DNA of 64,000 bases, taken from assembly GCA_020002185.1 (NCBI GenBank), contig CM034541.1, positions 26,874,931 to 26,938,930 on the forward strand. The letters are read 5' to 3'. Below are positions 1-13,298 of the stretch, piece by piece. A program made the position numbers and the translations under genes. Source of the stretch: Paraescarpia echinospica. Taxonomy: Eukaryota > Annelida > Polychaeta > Sabellida > Siboglinidae. Below the pieces are notes generated by a model. It was not told where the DNA came from, ran no database searches, and saw only the letters and a program-made list of their open reading frames with translations. Every line of letters begins with the position of its first letter. Position 1 is the stretch's first letter.

Positions 1-284
1 AACCTAACATTCTGACATTTACAATTCGGCTGCTGTATAAGCCACTGCCACCATCTGAACCTATCATTCTGACATTTACAATTCACTGCCACTGTCTGTC
101 TGACATACAACTGCAACTGCTGCCACTGTCTGAACCTAACATTCTGACATTTACAATTCTGCTGCTGTATAAACTGCAGCCACCGTCTGAACCTAACATT
201 CTGACATTTACAATTCTGCTGCTGTATAAACCACCACCATCATCAGAACCTATCATCCTGACATTTATAATTCGGCTGCTGTAT

Positions 285-911
285 ATGTCACTGCCACCGT
301 CTGAACCTACCATTCTGACATTTACAATTCGGCTGCTGTATAAACTGCTGCCACCATCTGAACCTATCATTCTGACATTTACAATTCGGCTGCTGGATAA
401 ACCACAGCCACCGTCTGAACCTATCATTCTGACATTTACAATTCGGCTGCTGTATAAACCACCACCACCATCTGAACCTAACATTCTGACATTTATAATT
501 CTGCTGCTGTATAAACTGCTGCCACCATCTGAACCTAACATTCTGACATTTACAATTCTGCTGCTGTATAAACTGCTGCCACCGTCTGAACCTAACATTC
601 TGACATTTACAATTCGGCTGCTGTATAAGCCACTGCCACCATCTGAACCTATCATTCTGACATTTACAATTCAGCTGCTGTATAAACCACTGCCACTGTC
701 TGAACCTAACATTCTGACATTTACAATTCTGCTGCTGTATAAACTGCTGCCACTGTCTGAACCTAACATTCTGACATTTACAATTCTGCTGCTGTATAAA
801 CTGCAGCCACCGTCTGAACCTAACATTCTGACATTTACAATTCTGCTGCTGTATAAACCACCACCATCATCAGAACCTATCATCCTGACATTTATAATTC
901 GGCTGCTGTAT
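285..911. repeat. 11-unit (627-bp) higher-order repeat, reference copy
   Basis: The rare variant carrying TATATGTCACTGCC marks a higher-order repeat. The ATG inside this marker occurs at 285, 912, 3,700, 4,327, 5,298, 5,925, 6,609, 10,135 and 10,754. Spacings of 627 bp (285-912, 3,700-4,327, 5,298-5,925) equal exactly 11 units. 5,925-6,609 equals 12 units (684 bp). 10,135-10,754 is 619 bp because of a deletion seam near 10,705. Within each period the order of unit variants is the same, so the multi-unit block, not the monomer, has been amplified. Confidence 0.85.
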
Positions 912-2340
912 ATGTCACTGCCACCGTCTGAACCTACCATTCTGACATTTACAATTCGGCTGCTGTATAAACTGCTGCCACCATCTGAACCTATCATTCT
1001 GACATTTACAATTCGGCTGCTGGATAAACCACAGCCACCGTCTGAACCTATCATTCTGACATTTATAATTCGGCTGCTGGATAAGCCACTGCCACCATCT
1101 AAACCTATCATTCTGACTTTTATAATTCGGCTGCTGTATAAGCCACTGCCACCATCTGAACCTATCATTCTGACATTTATAATTCGGCTGCTGTATAAGC
1201 CACTGCCACCATCTGAACCTATCATTCTGACTTTTATAATTCGGCTGCTGTATAAGCCACTGCCACCATCTGAACCTATCATTCTGACATTTATAATTCG
1301 GCTGCTGTATAAGCCACTGCCACCATCTGAACCTATCATTCTGACATTTATAATTCGGCCGCTGTATAAGCCACTGCCACCATCTGAACCTATCATTCTG
1401 ACATTTATAATTCGGCTGCTGTATAAGCCACTGCCACCATCTGAACCTATCATTCTGACTTTGATAATTCGGCTGTATAAACTGCTGCCACCATCTGAAC
1501 CTAACATTCTGACATTTACAATTTCGGCTGCTGTATAAGCCACTGCCACCATATGAACCTATCATTCTGACATTTACAATTCAGCTGCTGTATAAACCAC
1601 TGCCACTGTCTGAACCTAACATTCTGACATTTACAATTCTGCTGCTGTATAAACTGCTGCCACCGTCTGAACCTAACATTCTGACATTTACAATTCGGCT
1701 GCTGTATAAGCCACTGCCACCATCTGAACCTATCATTCTGACATTTACAAATCAGCTGCTGTATAAACCACTGCCACTGTCTGAACCTAACATTCTGACA
1801 TTTACAATTCTGCTGCTGTATAAACTGCTGCCACCGTCTGAACCTAACATTCTGACATTTACAATTCGGCTGCTGTATAAGCCACTGCCACCATCTGAAC
1901 CTATCATTCTGACATTTACAATTCAGCTGCTGTATAAACCACTGCCACTGTCTGAACCTAACATTCAGAAATTTACAATTCTGCTGCTGCTTAAACTGCA
2001 GCCACCGTCTGAACCTAACATTCTGACATTTACAATTCTGCTGCTGTATAAACCACCACCATCATCAGAACCTATCATTCTGACATTTATAATTCGGCTG
2101 TTGTATAAGCCACTGCCACCATCTGAACCTATCATTCTGACTTTTATAATTCGGCTGCTGTATAAACCACTGCCACCATCTGAACCTATCATTCTGACAT
2201 TCATAATTCGGCTGCTGTATAAGCCACTGCCACCATCTGAACCTATCATTCTGACATTTATAATTCGGCTGCTGTATAAGCCACTGCCACCATCTGAACC
2301 TATCATTCTGAGTTTTATAATTCGGCTGTATAAACTGCTG
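912..2340. repeat. Long block duplicated at 10,754-12,030
   Basis: This stretch and 10,754-12,030 share the same ordered series of unit variants, including private ones: a CCGCTG in place of GGCTGCTG (near 1,358 and 11,200), ACTTTGATAATTCGGCTGTA (near 1,457 and 11,300), the extra T in ACAATTTCGGC, and CCATATGAACC. In the plus-strand reading the first 208 codons differ at only about two residues. This points to a recent segmental copy inside the array. Confidence 0.8.
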
Positions 2341-3480
2341 CCACAATCTGAACCTAACATTCTGACATTTACAATTCGGCTGCTGTATAAGCCACTGCCA
2401 CCATCTGAACCTATCATTCTGACATTTACAATTCAGCTGCTGTATAAGCCACTGCCACCATCTGAACCTATCATTCTGACATTTACATTTCAGCTGCTGT
2501 ATAAACCACTGCCACTGTCTGAACCTAACATTCTGACATTTACAATTCTGCTGCTGTATAAACTGCTGCCACCGTCTGAACCTAACATTCTGACATTTAC
2601 AATTCTGCTGCTGTATAAACTGCTGCCACCGTCTGAACCTAACATTCTGACATTTACAATTCAGCTGCTGTATAAGCCACTGCCACCATTTGAACCTATC
2701 ATTCTGACATTTATAATTCGGCTGCTGTATACGCCACTGCCACCGTCTGAACCTATCATTCTGACATTTACAATTCGGCTGCTGTATAAACTGCTGCCAC
2801 CATCTGAACCTATCATTCTCACATTAACAATTCAGCTGCTATATAAGCCAGTGCCACCATCTGAACCTATCATTCTAACATTTATAATTCAGCTGCTGTA
2901 TAAGCTACTGCCACCATCTGAACCTATCATTCTGACATTTATAATTCGGATGCTGTATAAGCCACTGCCACCGTCTGAACCTATCATTCTGACATTTATA
3001 ATTCAGCTGCTGTATAAGCCACTGCCACCATCTGAACCTATCATTCTGACATTTATAATTCAGCTGTTGTATAAACCACTGCCACCATCTGAACCTATCA
3101 TTCTGACTTTTTTAATTCGGCTGCTGTATAAGCCACTGCCACCATCTGAACCGATCATTCTGACATTTATAATTCGGCTGCTGTATAAGCCACTGCCACC
3201 GTCTGAACCTATCATTCTGACATTTATAATTCAGCTGCTGTATAAGCCACTGCCACCATCTGAACCTATCATTCTGACATTTACAATTCGGCTGCTGTAT
3301 AAGCCACCACCACCATCTCAACCTATCATTCTGACATTTACAATTCGGCTGCTGTATAAACCACCACCACCATCTGAACCTAACATTCTGACATTTACAA
3401 TTCAGCTGCTGTATAAACCACTGCCACTGTCTGAACCTAACATTCTGACATTTACAATTCTGCTGCTGTTTAAACTGCAG
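2101..3480. repeat. Long block duplicated at 8,140-9,460 and partly at 4,620-5,020
   Basis: The series of variants from the TTGTATAAGCC unit onward recurs at 8,140 in the same order, including single-copy oddities such as TATACGCCACTG, TCACATTAACAATT, CTAACATTTATAATT, TTCGGATGCTG and ACCATCTCAACC. One extra unit near 2,450 is absent from the later copy. The distal part (from about 3,100) also recurs from 4,620, offset by about 1.54 kb. Unequal exchange or replication slippage at multi-kb scale is the simplest explanation. Confidence 0.8.
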
Positions 3481-4454
3481 CCACCGTCTGAACCTATCAT
3501 TCTGACATTTATAATTCGGCTGTTGTATAAGCCACTGCCACCATCTGAACCTATCATTCTGACTTTTATAATTCGGCTGCTGTATAAGCCACTGCCACCA
3601 TCTGAACCTAACATTCTGACAATTACAATTCTGCTGCTGTATAAACCACCACCATCATCAGAACCTATCATCCTGACATTTATAATTCGGCTGCTGTATA
3701 TGTCACTGCCACCGTCTGAACCTACCATTCTGACATTTACAATTCTGCTGCTGTATAAACTGCTGCCACCATCTGAACCTATCATTCTGACATTTACAAT
3801 TCGGCTGCTGGATAAACCACAGCCACCGTCTGAACCTATCATTCTGACATTTACAATTCGGCTGCTGTATAAACCACCACCACCATCTGAACCTAACATT
3901 CTGACATTTACAATTCTGCTGCTGTATAAACTGCTGCCACCATCTGAACCTAACATTCTGACATTTACAATTCTGCTGCTGTATAAACTGCTGCCACCGT
4001 CTGAATCTAACATTCTGACATTTACAATTCGGCTGCTGTATAAGCCACTGCCACCATCTGAACCTATCATTCTGACATTTACAATTCAGCTGCTGTATAA
4101 ACCACTGCCACTGTCTGAACCTAACATTCTGACATTTACAATTCTGCTGCTGTATAAACTGCTGCCACTGTCTGAACCTAACATTCTGACATTTACAATT
4201 CTGCTGCTGTATAAACTGCAGCCACCGTCTGAACCTAACATTCTGACATTTACAATTCTGCTGCTGTATAAACCACCACCATCATCAGAACCTATCATCC
4301 TGACATTTATAATTCGGCTGCTGTATATGTCACTGCCACCGTCTGAACCTACCATTCTGACATTTACAATTCGGCTGCTGTATAAACTGCTGCCACCATC
4401 TGAACCTATCATTCTGACATTTACAATTCAGCTGCTATATAAGCCACTGCCACC

Positions 4455-4620
4455 ATCTGAACTCTAATATCATTCTGATACATTTATAATTCGGATGCTG
4501 TATGCTTCACCGCCACCGTCTGAACCTATCATTCTGACATTTATAATTCAGCTGTATAGCTTACCGCCACCATCTGAACCTACATTCTGTTGATTTATAA
4601 TTCAGCTGCTGTATAAACCA
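4455..4620. repeat. Degenerate satellite units (seam)
   Basis: About three units here are scrambled relative to the rest: GAACTCTAATATCATTCTGA, ATGCTTCACCGCC, GTATAGCTTACCGCC and ACATTCTGTTGATTTATAAT. They break the reading frames on both strands and separate two large homogeneous blocks. They look like a recombination or repair seam, or an old island that escaped homogenisation. Confidence 0.75.
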
Positions 4621-7600
4621 TGCCACCATCTGAACCTATCATTCTGACTTTTTTAATTCGGCTGCTGTATAAGCCACTGCCACCATCTGAACCTATCATT
4701 CTGACATTTATAATTCGGCTGCTGTATAAGCCACTGCCACCGTCTGAACCTATCATTCTGACATTTATAATTCAGCTGCTGTATAAGCCACTGCCACCAT
4801 CTGAACCTATCATTCTGACATTTACAATTCGGCTGCTGTATAAGCCACCACCACCATCTCAACCTATCATTCTGACATTTACAATTCGGCTGCTGTATAA
4901 ACCACCACCACCATCTGAACCTAACATTCTGACATTTACAATTCAGCTGCTGTATAAACCACTGCCACTGTCTGAACCTAACATTCTGACATTTACAATT
5001 CTGCTGCTGTTTAAACTGCAGCCACCGTCTGAACCTAACATTCTGACATTTACAATTCTGCTGCTGTATAAACCACCACCATCATCAGAACCTATCATTC
5101 TGACATTTATAATTCGGCTGTTGTATAAGCCACTGCCACCATCTGAACCTATCATTCTGACTTTTATAATTCGGCTGCTGTATAAGCCACTGCCACCATC
5201 TGAACCTAACATTCTGACATTTACAATTCTGCTGCTGTATAAACCACCACCATCATCAGAACCTATCATCCTGACATTTATAATTCGGCTGCTGTATATG
5301 TCACTGCCACCGTCTGAACCTACCATTCTGACATTTACAATTCTGCTGCTGTATAAACTGCTGCCACCATCTGAACCTATCATTCTGACATTTACAATTC
5401 GGCTGCTGGATAAACCACAGCCACCGTCTGAACCTATCATTCTGACATTTACAATTCGGCTGCTGTATAAACCACCACCACCATCTGAACCTAACATTCT
5501 GACATTTACAATTCTGCTGCTGTATAAACTGCTGCCACCATCTGAACCTAACATTCTGACATTTACAATTCTGCTGCTGTATAAACTGCTGCCACCGTCT
5601 GAACCTAACATTCTGACATTTACAATTCGGCTGCTGTATAAGCCACTGCCACCATCTGAACCTATCATTCTGACATTTACAATTCAGCTGCTGTATAAAC
5701 CACTGCCACTGTCTGAACCTAACATTCTGACATTTACAATTCTGCTGCTGTATAAACTGCTGCCACTGTCTGAACCTAACATTCTGACATTTACAATTCT
5801 GCTGCTGTATAAACTGCAGCCACCGTCTGAACCTAACATTCTGACATTTACAATTCTGCTGCTGTATAAACCACCACCATCATCAGAACCTATCATCCTG
5901 ACATTTATAATTCGGCTGCTGTATATGTCACTGCCACCGTCTGAACCTACCATTCTGACATTTACAATTCGGCTGCTGTATAAACTGCTGCCACCATCTG
6001 AACCTATCATTCTGACATTTACAATTCGGCTGCTGGATAAACCACAGCCACCGTCTGAACCTATCATTCTGACATTTACAATTCGGCTGCTGTATAAACC
6101 ACCACCACCATCTGAACCTAACATTCTGACATTTATAATTCTGCTGCTGTATAAACTGCTGCCACCATCTGAACCTAACATTCTGACATTTACAATTCTG
6201 CTGCTGTATAAACTGCTACCACCATCTGAACCTAACATTCTGACATTTAAAATTCTGCTGCTGTATAAACTGCTGCCACCGTCTGAACCTAACATTCTGA
6301 CATTTACAATTCGGCTGCTGTATAAGCCACTGCCACCATCTGAACCTATCATTCTGACATTTACAATTCAGCTGCTGTATAAACCACTGCCACTGTCTGA
6401 ACCTAACATTCTGACATTTACAATTCTGCTGCTGTATAAACTGCTTCCACCGTCTGAACCTAACATTCTGACATTTACAATTCTGCTGCTGTATAAACTG
6501 CAGCCACCGTCTGAACCTAACATTCTGACATTTACAATTCTGCTGCTGTATAAACCACCACCATCATCAAAACCTATCATCCTGACATTTATAATTCGGC
6601 TGCTGTATATGTCACTGCCACCGTCTGAACCTACCATTCTGACATTTACAATTCGGCTGCTGTATAAACTGCTGCCACCATCTGAACCTATCATTCTGAC
6701 ATTTACAATTCGGCTGCTGGATAAACCACAGCCACCGTCTGAACCTATCATTCTGACATTTATAATTCGGCTGCTGCATAAGCCACTGCCATCATCTAAA
6801 CCTATCATTCTGACTTTTATAATTCGGCTGCTGTATAAGCCACTGCCACCATCTGAACCTATCATTCTGACATTTATAATTCGGCTGCTGTCTAAGCCAC
6901 TGCCACCATCTGAACCTATCATTCTGACTTTTATAATTCGGCTGCTGTATAAGCCACTGCCACCATCTGAACCTATCATTCTGACATTTATCATTCGGCT
7001 GCTGTATAAGCCACTGCCACCATCTGAACCTAACATTCTGACTTTTATCATTCGGCTGCTGTATAAGCCACTGCCACCATCTGAACCTATCATTCTGACA
7101 TTTATAATTTGGCTGCTGTATAAGCCACTGCCACCATCTGAACCTATCATTCTGACATTTACAATTCGGCTGCTGTATAAGCCACTGCCACCATCTGAAC
7201 CTATCATTCTGACATTTACAAATCAGCTGCTGTATAAACCACTGCCACTGTCTGAACCTAACATTCTGACATTCACAATTCTGCTGCTGTATAAACTGCT
7301 GCCACCGTCTGAACCTAACATTCTGACATTTACAAGTCGGCTGCTGTATAAGCCACTGCCACCATCTGAACCTATCATTCTGACATTTATCATTCGGCTG
7401 CTGTATAAGCCACTGCCACCATCTGAACCTAACATTCTGACTTTTATCATTCGGCTGCTGTATAAGCCACTGCCACCATCTGAACCTATCATTCTGACTT
7501 TTATAATTCGGCTGTATAAACTGCTGCCACCATCTGAACCTAACATTCTGACATTTACAATTTCGGCTGCTGTATAAGCCACTGCCACCATATGAACCTA

Positions 7601-10600
7601 TCATTCTGACATTTACAATTCAGCTGCTGTATAAACCACTGCCACTGTCTGAACCTAACATTCTGACATTTACAATTCTGCTGCTGTATAAACTGCTGCC
7701 ACCGTCTGAACCTAACATTCTGACATTTACAATTCGGCTGCTGTATAAGCCACTGCCACCATCTGAACCTATCATTCTGACATTTACAAATCAGCTGCTG
7801 TATAAACCACTGCCACTGTCTGAACCTAACATTCTGACATTCACAATTCTGCTGCTGTATAAACTGCTGCCACCGTCTGAACCTAACATTCTGACATTTA
7901 CAATTCGGCTGCTGTATAAGCCACTGCCACCATCTGAACCTATCATTCTGACATTTACAATTCAGCTGCTGTATAAACCACTGCCACTGTCTGAACCTAA
8001 CATTCTGACATTTACAATTCTGCTGCTGCTTAAACTGCAGCCACCGTCTGAACCTAACATTCTGACATTTACAATTCTGCTGCTGTATAAACCACCACCA
8101 TCATCAGAACCTATCATTCTGACATTTATAATTCGGCTGTTGTATAAGCCACTGCCACCATCTGAACCTATCATTCTGACTTTTATAATTCGGCTGCTGT
8201 ATAAGCCACTGCCACCATCTGAACCTATCATTCTGACATTTATAATTCGGCTGCTGTATAAGCCACTGCCACCATCTGAACCTATCATTCTGACATTTAT
8301 AATTCGGCTGCTGTATAAGCCACTGCCACCATCTGAACCTATCATTCTGAGTTTTATAATTCGGCTGTATAAACTGCTGCCACAATCTGAACCTAACATT
8401 CTGACATTTACAATTCGGCTGCTGTATAAGCCACTGCCACCATCTGAACCTATCATTCTGACATTTACAATTCAGCTGCTGTATAAACCACTGCCACTGT
8501 CTGAACCTAACATTCTGACATTTACAATTCTGCTGCTGTATAAACTGCTGCCACCGTCTGAACCTAACATTCTGACATTTACAATTCTGCTGCTGTATAA
8601 ACTGCTGCCACCGTCTGAACCTAACATTCTGACATTTACAATTCAGCTGCTGTATAAGCCACTGCCACCATTTGAACCTATCATTCTGACATTTATAATT
8701 CGGCTGCTGTATACGCCACTGCCACCGTCTGAACCTATCATTCTGACATTTACAATTCGGCTGCTGTATAAACTGCTGCCACCATCTGAACCTATCATTC
8801 TCACATTAACAATTCAGCTGCTATATAAGCCAGTGCCACCATCTGAACCTATCATTCTAACATTTATAATTCAGCTGCTGTATAAGCTACTGCCACCATC
8901 TGAACCTATCATTCTGACATTTATAATTCGGATGCTGTATAAGCCACTGCCACCGTCTGAACCTATCATTCTGACATTTATAATTCAGCTGCTGTATAAG
9001 CCACTGCCACCATCTGAACCTATCATTCTGACATTTATAATTCAGCTGTTGTATAAACCACTGCCACCATCTGAACCTATCATTCTGACTTTTTTAATTC
9101 GGCTGCTGTATAAGCCACTGCCACCATCTGAACCGATCATTCTGACATTTATAATTCGGCTGCTGTATAAGCCACTGCCACCGTCTGAACCTATCATTCT
9201 GACATTTATAATTCAGCTGCTGTATAAGCCACTGCCACCATCTGAACCTATCATTCTGACATTTACAATTCGGCTGCTGTATAAGCCACCACCACCATCT
9301 CAACCTATCATTCTGACATTTACAATTCGGCTGCTGTATAAACCACCACCACCATCTGAACCTAACATTCTGACATTTACAATTCAGCTGCTGTATAAAC
9401 CACTGCCACTGTCTGAACCTAACATTCTGACATTTACAATTCTGCTGCTGTTTAAACTGCAGCCACCGTCTGAACCTAACATTCTGACATTTACAATTCT
9501 GCTGCTGTATAAACCACCACCATCATCAGAACCTATCATTCTGACATTAATAATTCGGCTGTTGTATAAGCCACTGCCACCATCTGAACCTATCATTCTG
9601 ACTTTTATAATTCGGCTGCTGTATAAGCCACTGCCACCATCTGAACCTATCATTCTGACATTTATAATTCGGCTGCTGTATAAGCCACTGCCACCATCTG
9701 AACCTATCATTCTGACATTTATAATTCGGCTGCTGTATAAGCCACTGCCACCATCTGAACCTATCATTCTGAGTTTTATAATTCGGCTGTATAAACTGCT
9801 GCCACAATCTGAACCTAACATTCTGACATTTACAATTCGGCTGCTGTATAAGCCACTGCCACCATCTGAACTTATCATTCTGACATTTACAATTCAGCTG
9901 CTGTATAAACCACTGCCACTGTCTGAACCTAACATTCTGACATTTACAATTCTGCTGCTGTATAAACTGCTGCCACCGTCTGAACCTAACATTCTGACAT
10001 TTACAATTCTGCTGCTGTATAAACTGCAGCCACCGTCTGAACCTAACATTCTGACATTTACAATTCTGCTGCTGTATAAACCACCACCATCATCAGAACC
10101 TATCATCCTGACATTTATAATTCGGCTGCTGTATATGTCACTGCCACCGCCTGAACCTACCATTCTGACATTTACAATTCGGCTGCTGTATAAACTGCTG
10201 CCACCATCTGAACCTATCATTCTGACATTTACAATTCGGCTGCTGGATAAACCACAGCCACCGTCTGAACCTATCATTCTGACATTGATAATTCGGCTGC
10301 TGCATAAGCCACTGCCACCATCTAAACCTATCATTCTGACTTTTATAATTCGGCTGCTGTATAAGCCACTGCCACCATCTGAACCTATCATTCTGACATT
10401 TATAATTCGGCTGCTGTCTAAGCCACTGCCACCATCTGAACCTATCATTCTGACTTTTATAATTCGGCTGCTGTATAAGCCACTGCCACCATCTGAACCT
10501 ATCATTCTGACATTTATCATTCGGCTGCTGTATAAGCCACTGCCACCATCTGAACCTAACATTCTGACTTTTATCATTCGGCTGCTGTATAAGCCACTGC

Positions 10601-12479
10601 CACCATCTGAACCTATCATTCTGACATTTATAATTTGGCTGCTGTATAAGCCACTGCCACCATCTGAACCTATCATTCTGACATTTACAATTCGGCTGCT
10701 GTGTAGCCACTGCAGAACCTATCATCCTGACATTTATAATTCGGCTGCTGTATATGTCACTGCCACCGTCTGAACCTACCATTCTGACATTTACAATTCG
10801 GCTGCTGTATAAACTGCTGCCACCATCTGAACCTATCATTCTGACATTTACAATTCGGCTGCTGGATAAACCACAGCCACCGTCTGAACCTATCATTCTG
10901 ACATTTATAATTCGGCTGCTGCATAAGCCACTGCCACCATCTAAACCTATCATTCTGACTTTTATAATTCAGCTGCTGTATAAGCCACTGCCACCATCTG
11001 AACCTATCATTCTGACATTTATAATTCGGCTGCTGTATAAGCCACTGCCACCATCTGAACCTATCATTCTGACTTTTATAATTCGGCTGCTGTATAAGCC
11101 ACTGCCACCATCTGAACCTATCATTCTGACATTTATAATTCGGCTGCTGTATAAGCCACTGCCACCATCTGAACCTATCATTCTGACATTTATAATTCGG
11201 CCGCTGTATAAGCCACTGCCACCATCTGAACCTATCATTCTGACATTTATAATTCGGCTGCTGTATAAGCCACTGCCACCATCTGAACCTATCATTCTGA
11301 CTTTGATAATTCGGCTGTATAAACTGCTGCCACCATCTGAACCTAACATTCTGACATTTACAATTTCGGCTGCTGTATAAGCCACTGCCACCATATGAAC
11401 CTATCATTCTGACATTTACAATTCAGCTGCTGTATAAACCACTGCCACTGTCTGAACCTAACATTCTGACATTTACAATTCTGCTGCTGTATAAACTGCT
11501 GCCACCGTCTGAACCTAACATTCTGACATTTACAATTCGGCTGCTGTATAAGCCACTGCCACCATCTGAACCTATCATTCTGACATTTACAATTCAGCTG
11601 CTGTATAAACCACTGCCACTGTCTGAACCTAACATTCTGACATTTACAATTCTGCTGCTGCTTAAACTGCAGCCACCGTCTGAACCTAACATTCTGACAT
11701 TTACAATTCTGCTGCTGTATAAACCACCACCATCATCAGAACCTATCATTCTGACATTTATAATTCAGCTGTTGTATAAGCCACTGCCACCATCTGAACC
11801 TATCATTCTGACTTTTATAATTCGGCTGCTGTATAAGCCACTGCCACCATCTGAACCTATCATTCTGACATTTATAATTCGGCTGCTGTATAAGCCACTG
11901 CCACCATCTGAACCTATCATTCTGACATTTATAATTCGGCTGCTGTATAAGCTACTGCCACCATCTGAACCTATCATTCTGAGTTTTATAATTCGGCTGT
12001 ATAAACTGCTGCCACAATCTGAACCTAACATTCTGACATTTACAATTCGGCTGCTGTATAAGCCACTGCCACCATCTGAACCTATCATTCTGACATTTAC
12101 AATTCAGCTGCTGTATAAACCACTGCCACTGTCTGAACCTAACATTCTGACATTTACAATTCTGCTGCTGTATAAACTGCTGCCACCGTCTGAACCTAAC
12201 ATTCTGACATTGATAATTCAGCTGTTGTATAAACCACTGCCACCATCTGAACCTATCATTCTGACTTTTTTAATTCGGCTGCTGTATAAGCCACTGCCAC
12301 CATCTGAACCTATCATTCTGACATTTATAATTCGGCTGCTGTATAAGCCACTGCCACCGCCTGAACCTATCATTCTGACATTTATAATTCAGCTGCTGTA
12401 TAAGCCACTGCCACCATCTGAACCTATCATTCTGACATTTACAATTCGGCTGCTGTATAAGCCACCACCACCATCTGAA

Positions 12480-13298
12480 CCTATCATTCTGACATTTACA
12501 ATTCGGCTGCTGTATAAGCCACCGCCACCGTCTAAACCTATCATTCTGACATTCACAATTCAGCTGATGTATAAACTGCCGCCACCGTCTGAACCTATCA
12601 TTCTGACATTCACAATTCAGCTGGTGTATAAGCCACCGCCACCGTCTAAACCTATCATTCTGACATTCACAATTCGGCTGCTGTATAAACTGCCGCCACC
12701 GTCTGAACCTATCATTCTGACATTCACAATTCAGCTGGTGTATAAGCCACCGCCACCGTCTGAACCTATCATTCTGACATTCACAATTCGGCTGCTGTAT
12801 AAACCACCACCACCGTCTGAACCTATCATTCTGACATTGACAATTTGGCTGCTGTATAAGCCACTGCCACCGTCTGAACCTATCATTCTGACATTTACAA
12901 TTCGGCTGCTGTATAAGCCACCACCACCATCTGAACGTATCATTCTGACATTTACAATTCGGCTGCTGTATAAGCCACCGCCACCGTCTAAACCTATCAT
13001 TCTGACATTCACAATTCAGCTGGTGTATAAACTGCTGCCACCGTCTAAACCTGTCATTCTGACATTCACAATTCAGCTGGTGTATAAGCCACCGCCTCCG
13101 TCTGAACCTATCATTCTGACATTGGTAATTCAGCTGCAGTATAAACCACCGCCACCATCTGAACCTATCATTCTGACAGTGACAATTTGGCTGCTGTATA
13201 AGCCACTGCCACCGTCTGAACCTATCATTCTGACATTCACAATTCAGCTGGTGTATAAACTGCCGCCACCGTCTGAACCTAATGTTCTGACATTTACT
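12480..13298. repeat. Diverged right edge of the 57-bp array
   Basis: The last 14 or so units share edge-specific variants: CATTCACAATTCAGCTGGTG, GCCACCGCCACCGTCT, TCTAAACC, and ACATTGACAATTTGG. Divergence between neighbours is higher than in the core. The final unit decays at CATTTACTATAGATATAGTA and unique sequence begins. Satellite edges commonly escape homogenisation, and the pattern fits that. Confidence 0.85.

Larger units (their letters stand above)
1..13298. repeat. 57-bp satellite array with higher-order structure
   Basis: About 230 head-to-tail copies of a 57-bp unit fill the first 13.3 kb and continue off the left edge. The unit reads roughly AACCTAACATTCTGACATTT, then ACAATTCGGCTGCTGTATAA, then GCCACTGCCACCATCTG. 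Variation is concentrated at a few positions: CGG/CTG/CAGCTG, AAGCCA/AAACCA/AAACTG, CCATCT/CCGTCT/CTGTCT and CCTATC/CCTAAC. A few units lack one CTG (54 bp). As 57 equals 19 codons, a plus-strand peptide (period PPSEPIILTFTIRLLYKPL) and two minus-strand peptides (for example MIGSDGGSGLYSSRIVNVR) stay open for hundreds of codons. The longest is 985 codons at 4,620-7,577. The same frameshifting and degenerate units are copied around the array without repair, so coding is unlikely. Confidence 0.97.

Noticed and set aside
4620..7577. 985-codon plus-strand ORF in the satellite (also 788-, 877- and 516-codon ones)
   Set aside because: It is a direct consequence of a 57-bp, stop-free repeat. Minus frames are equally open, disabling units recur by copying, and there are no splice or start signals of note.
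1..13298. CRISPR-like array
   Set aside because: There are no unique spacers. The whole 57-bp unit repeats head to tail, and the context is eukaryotic.
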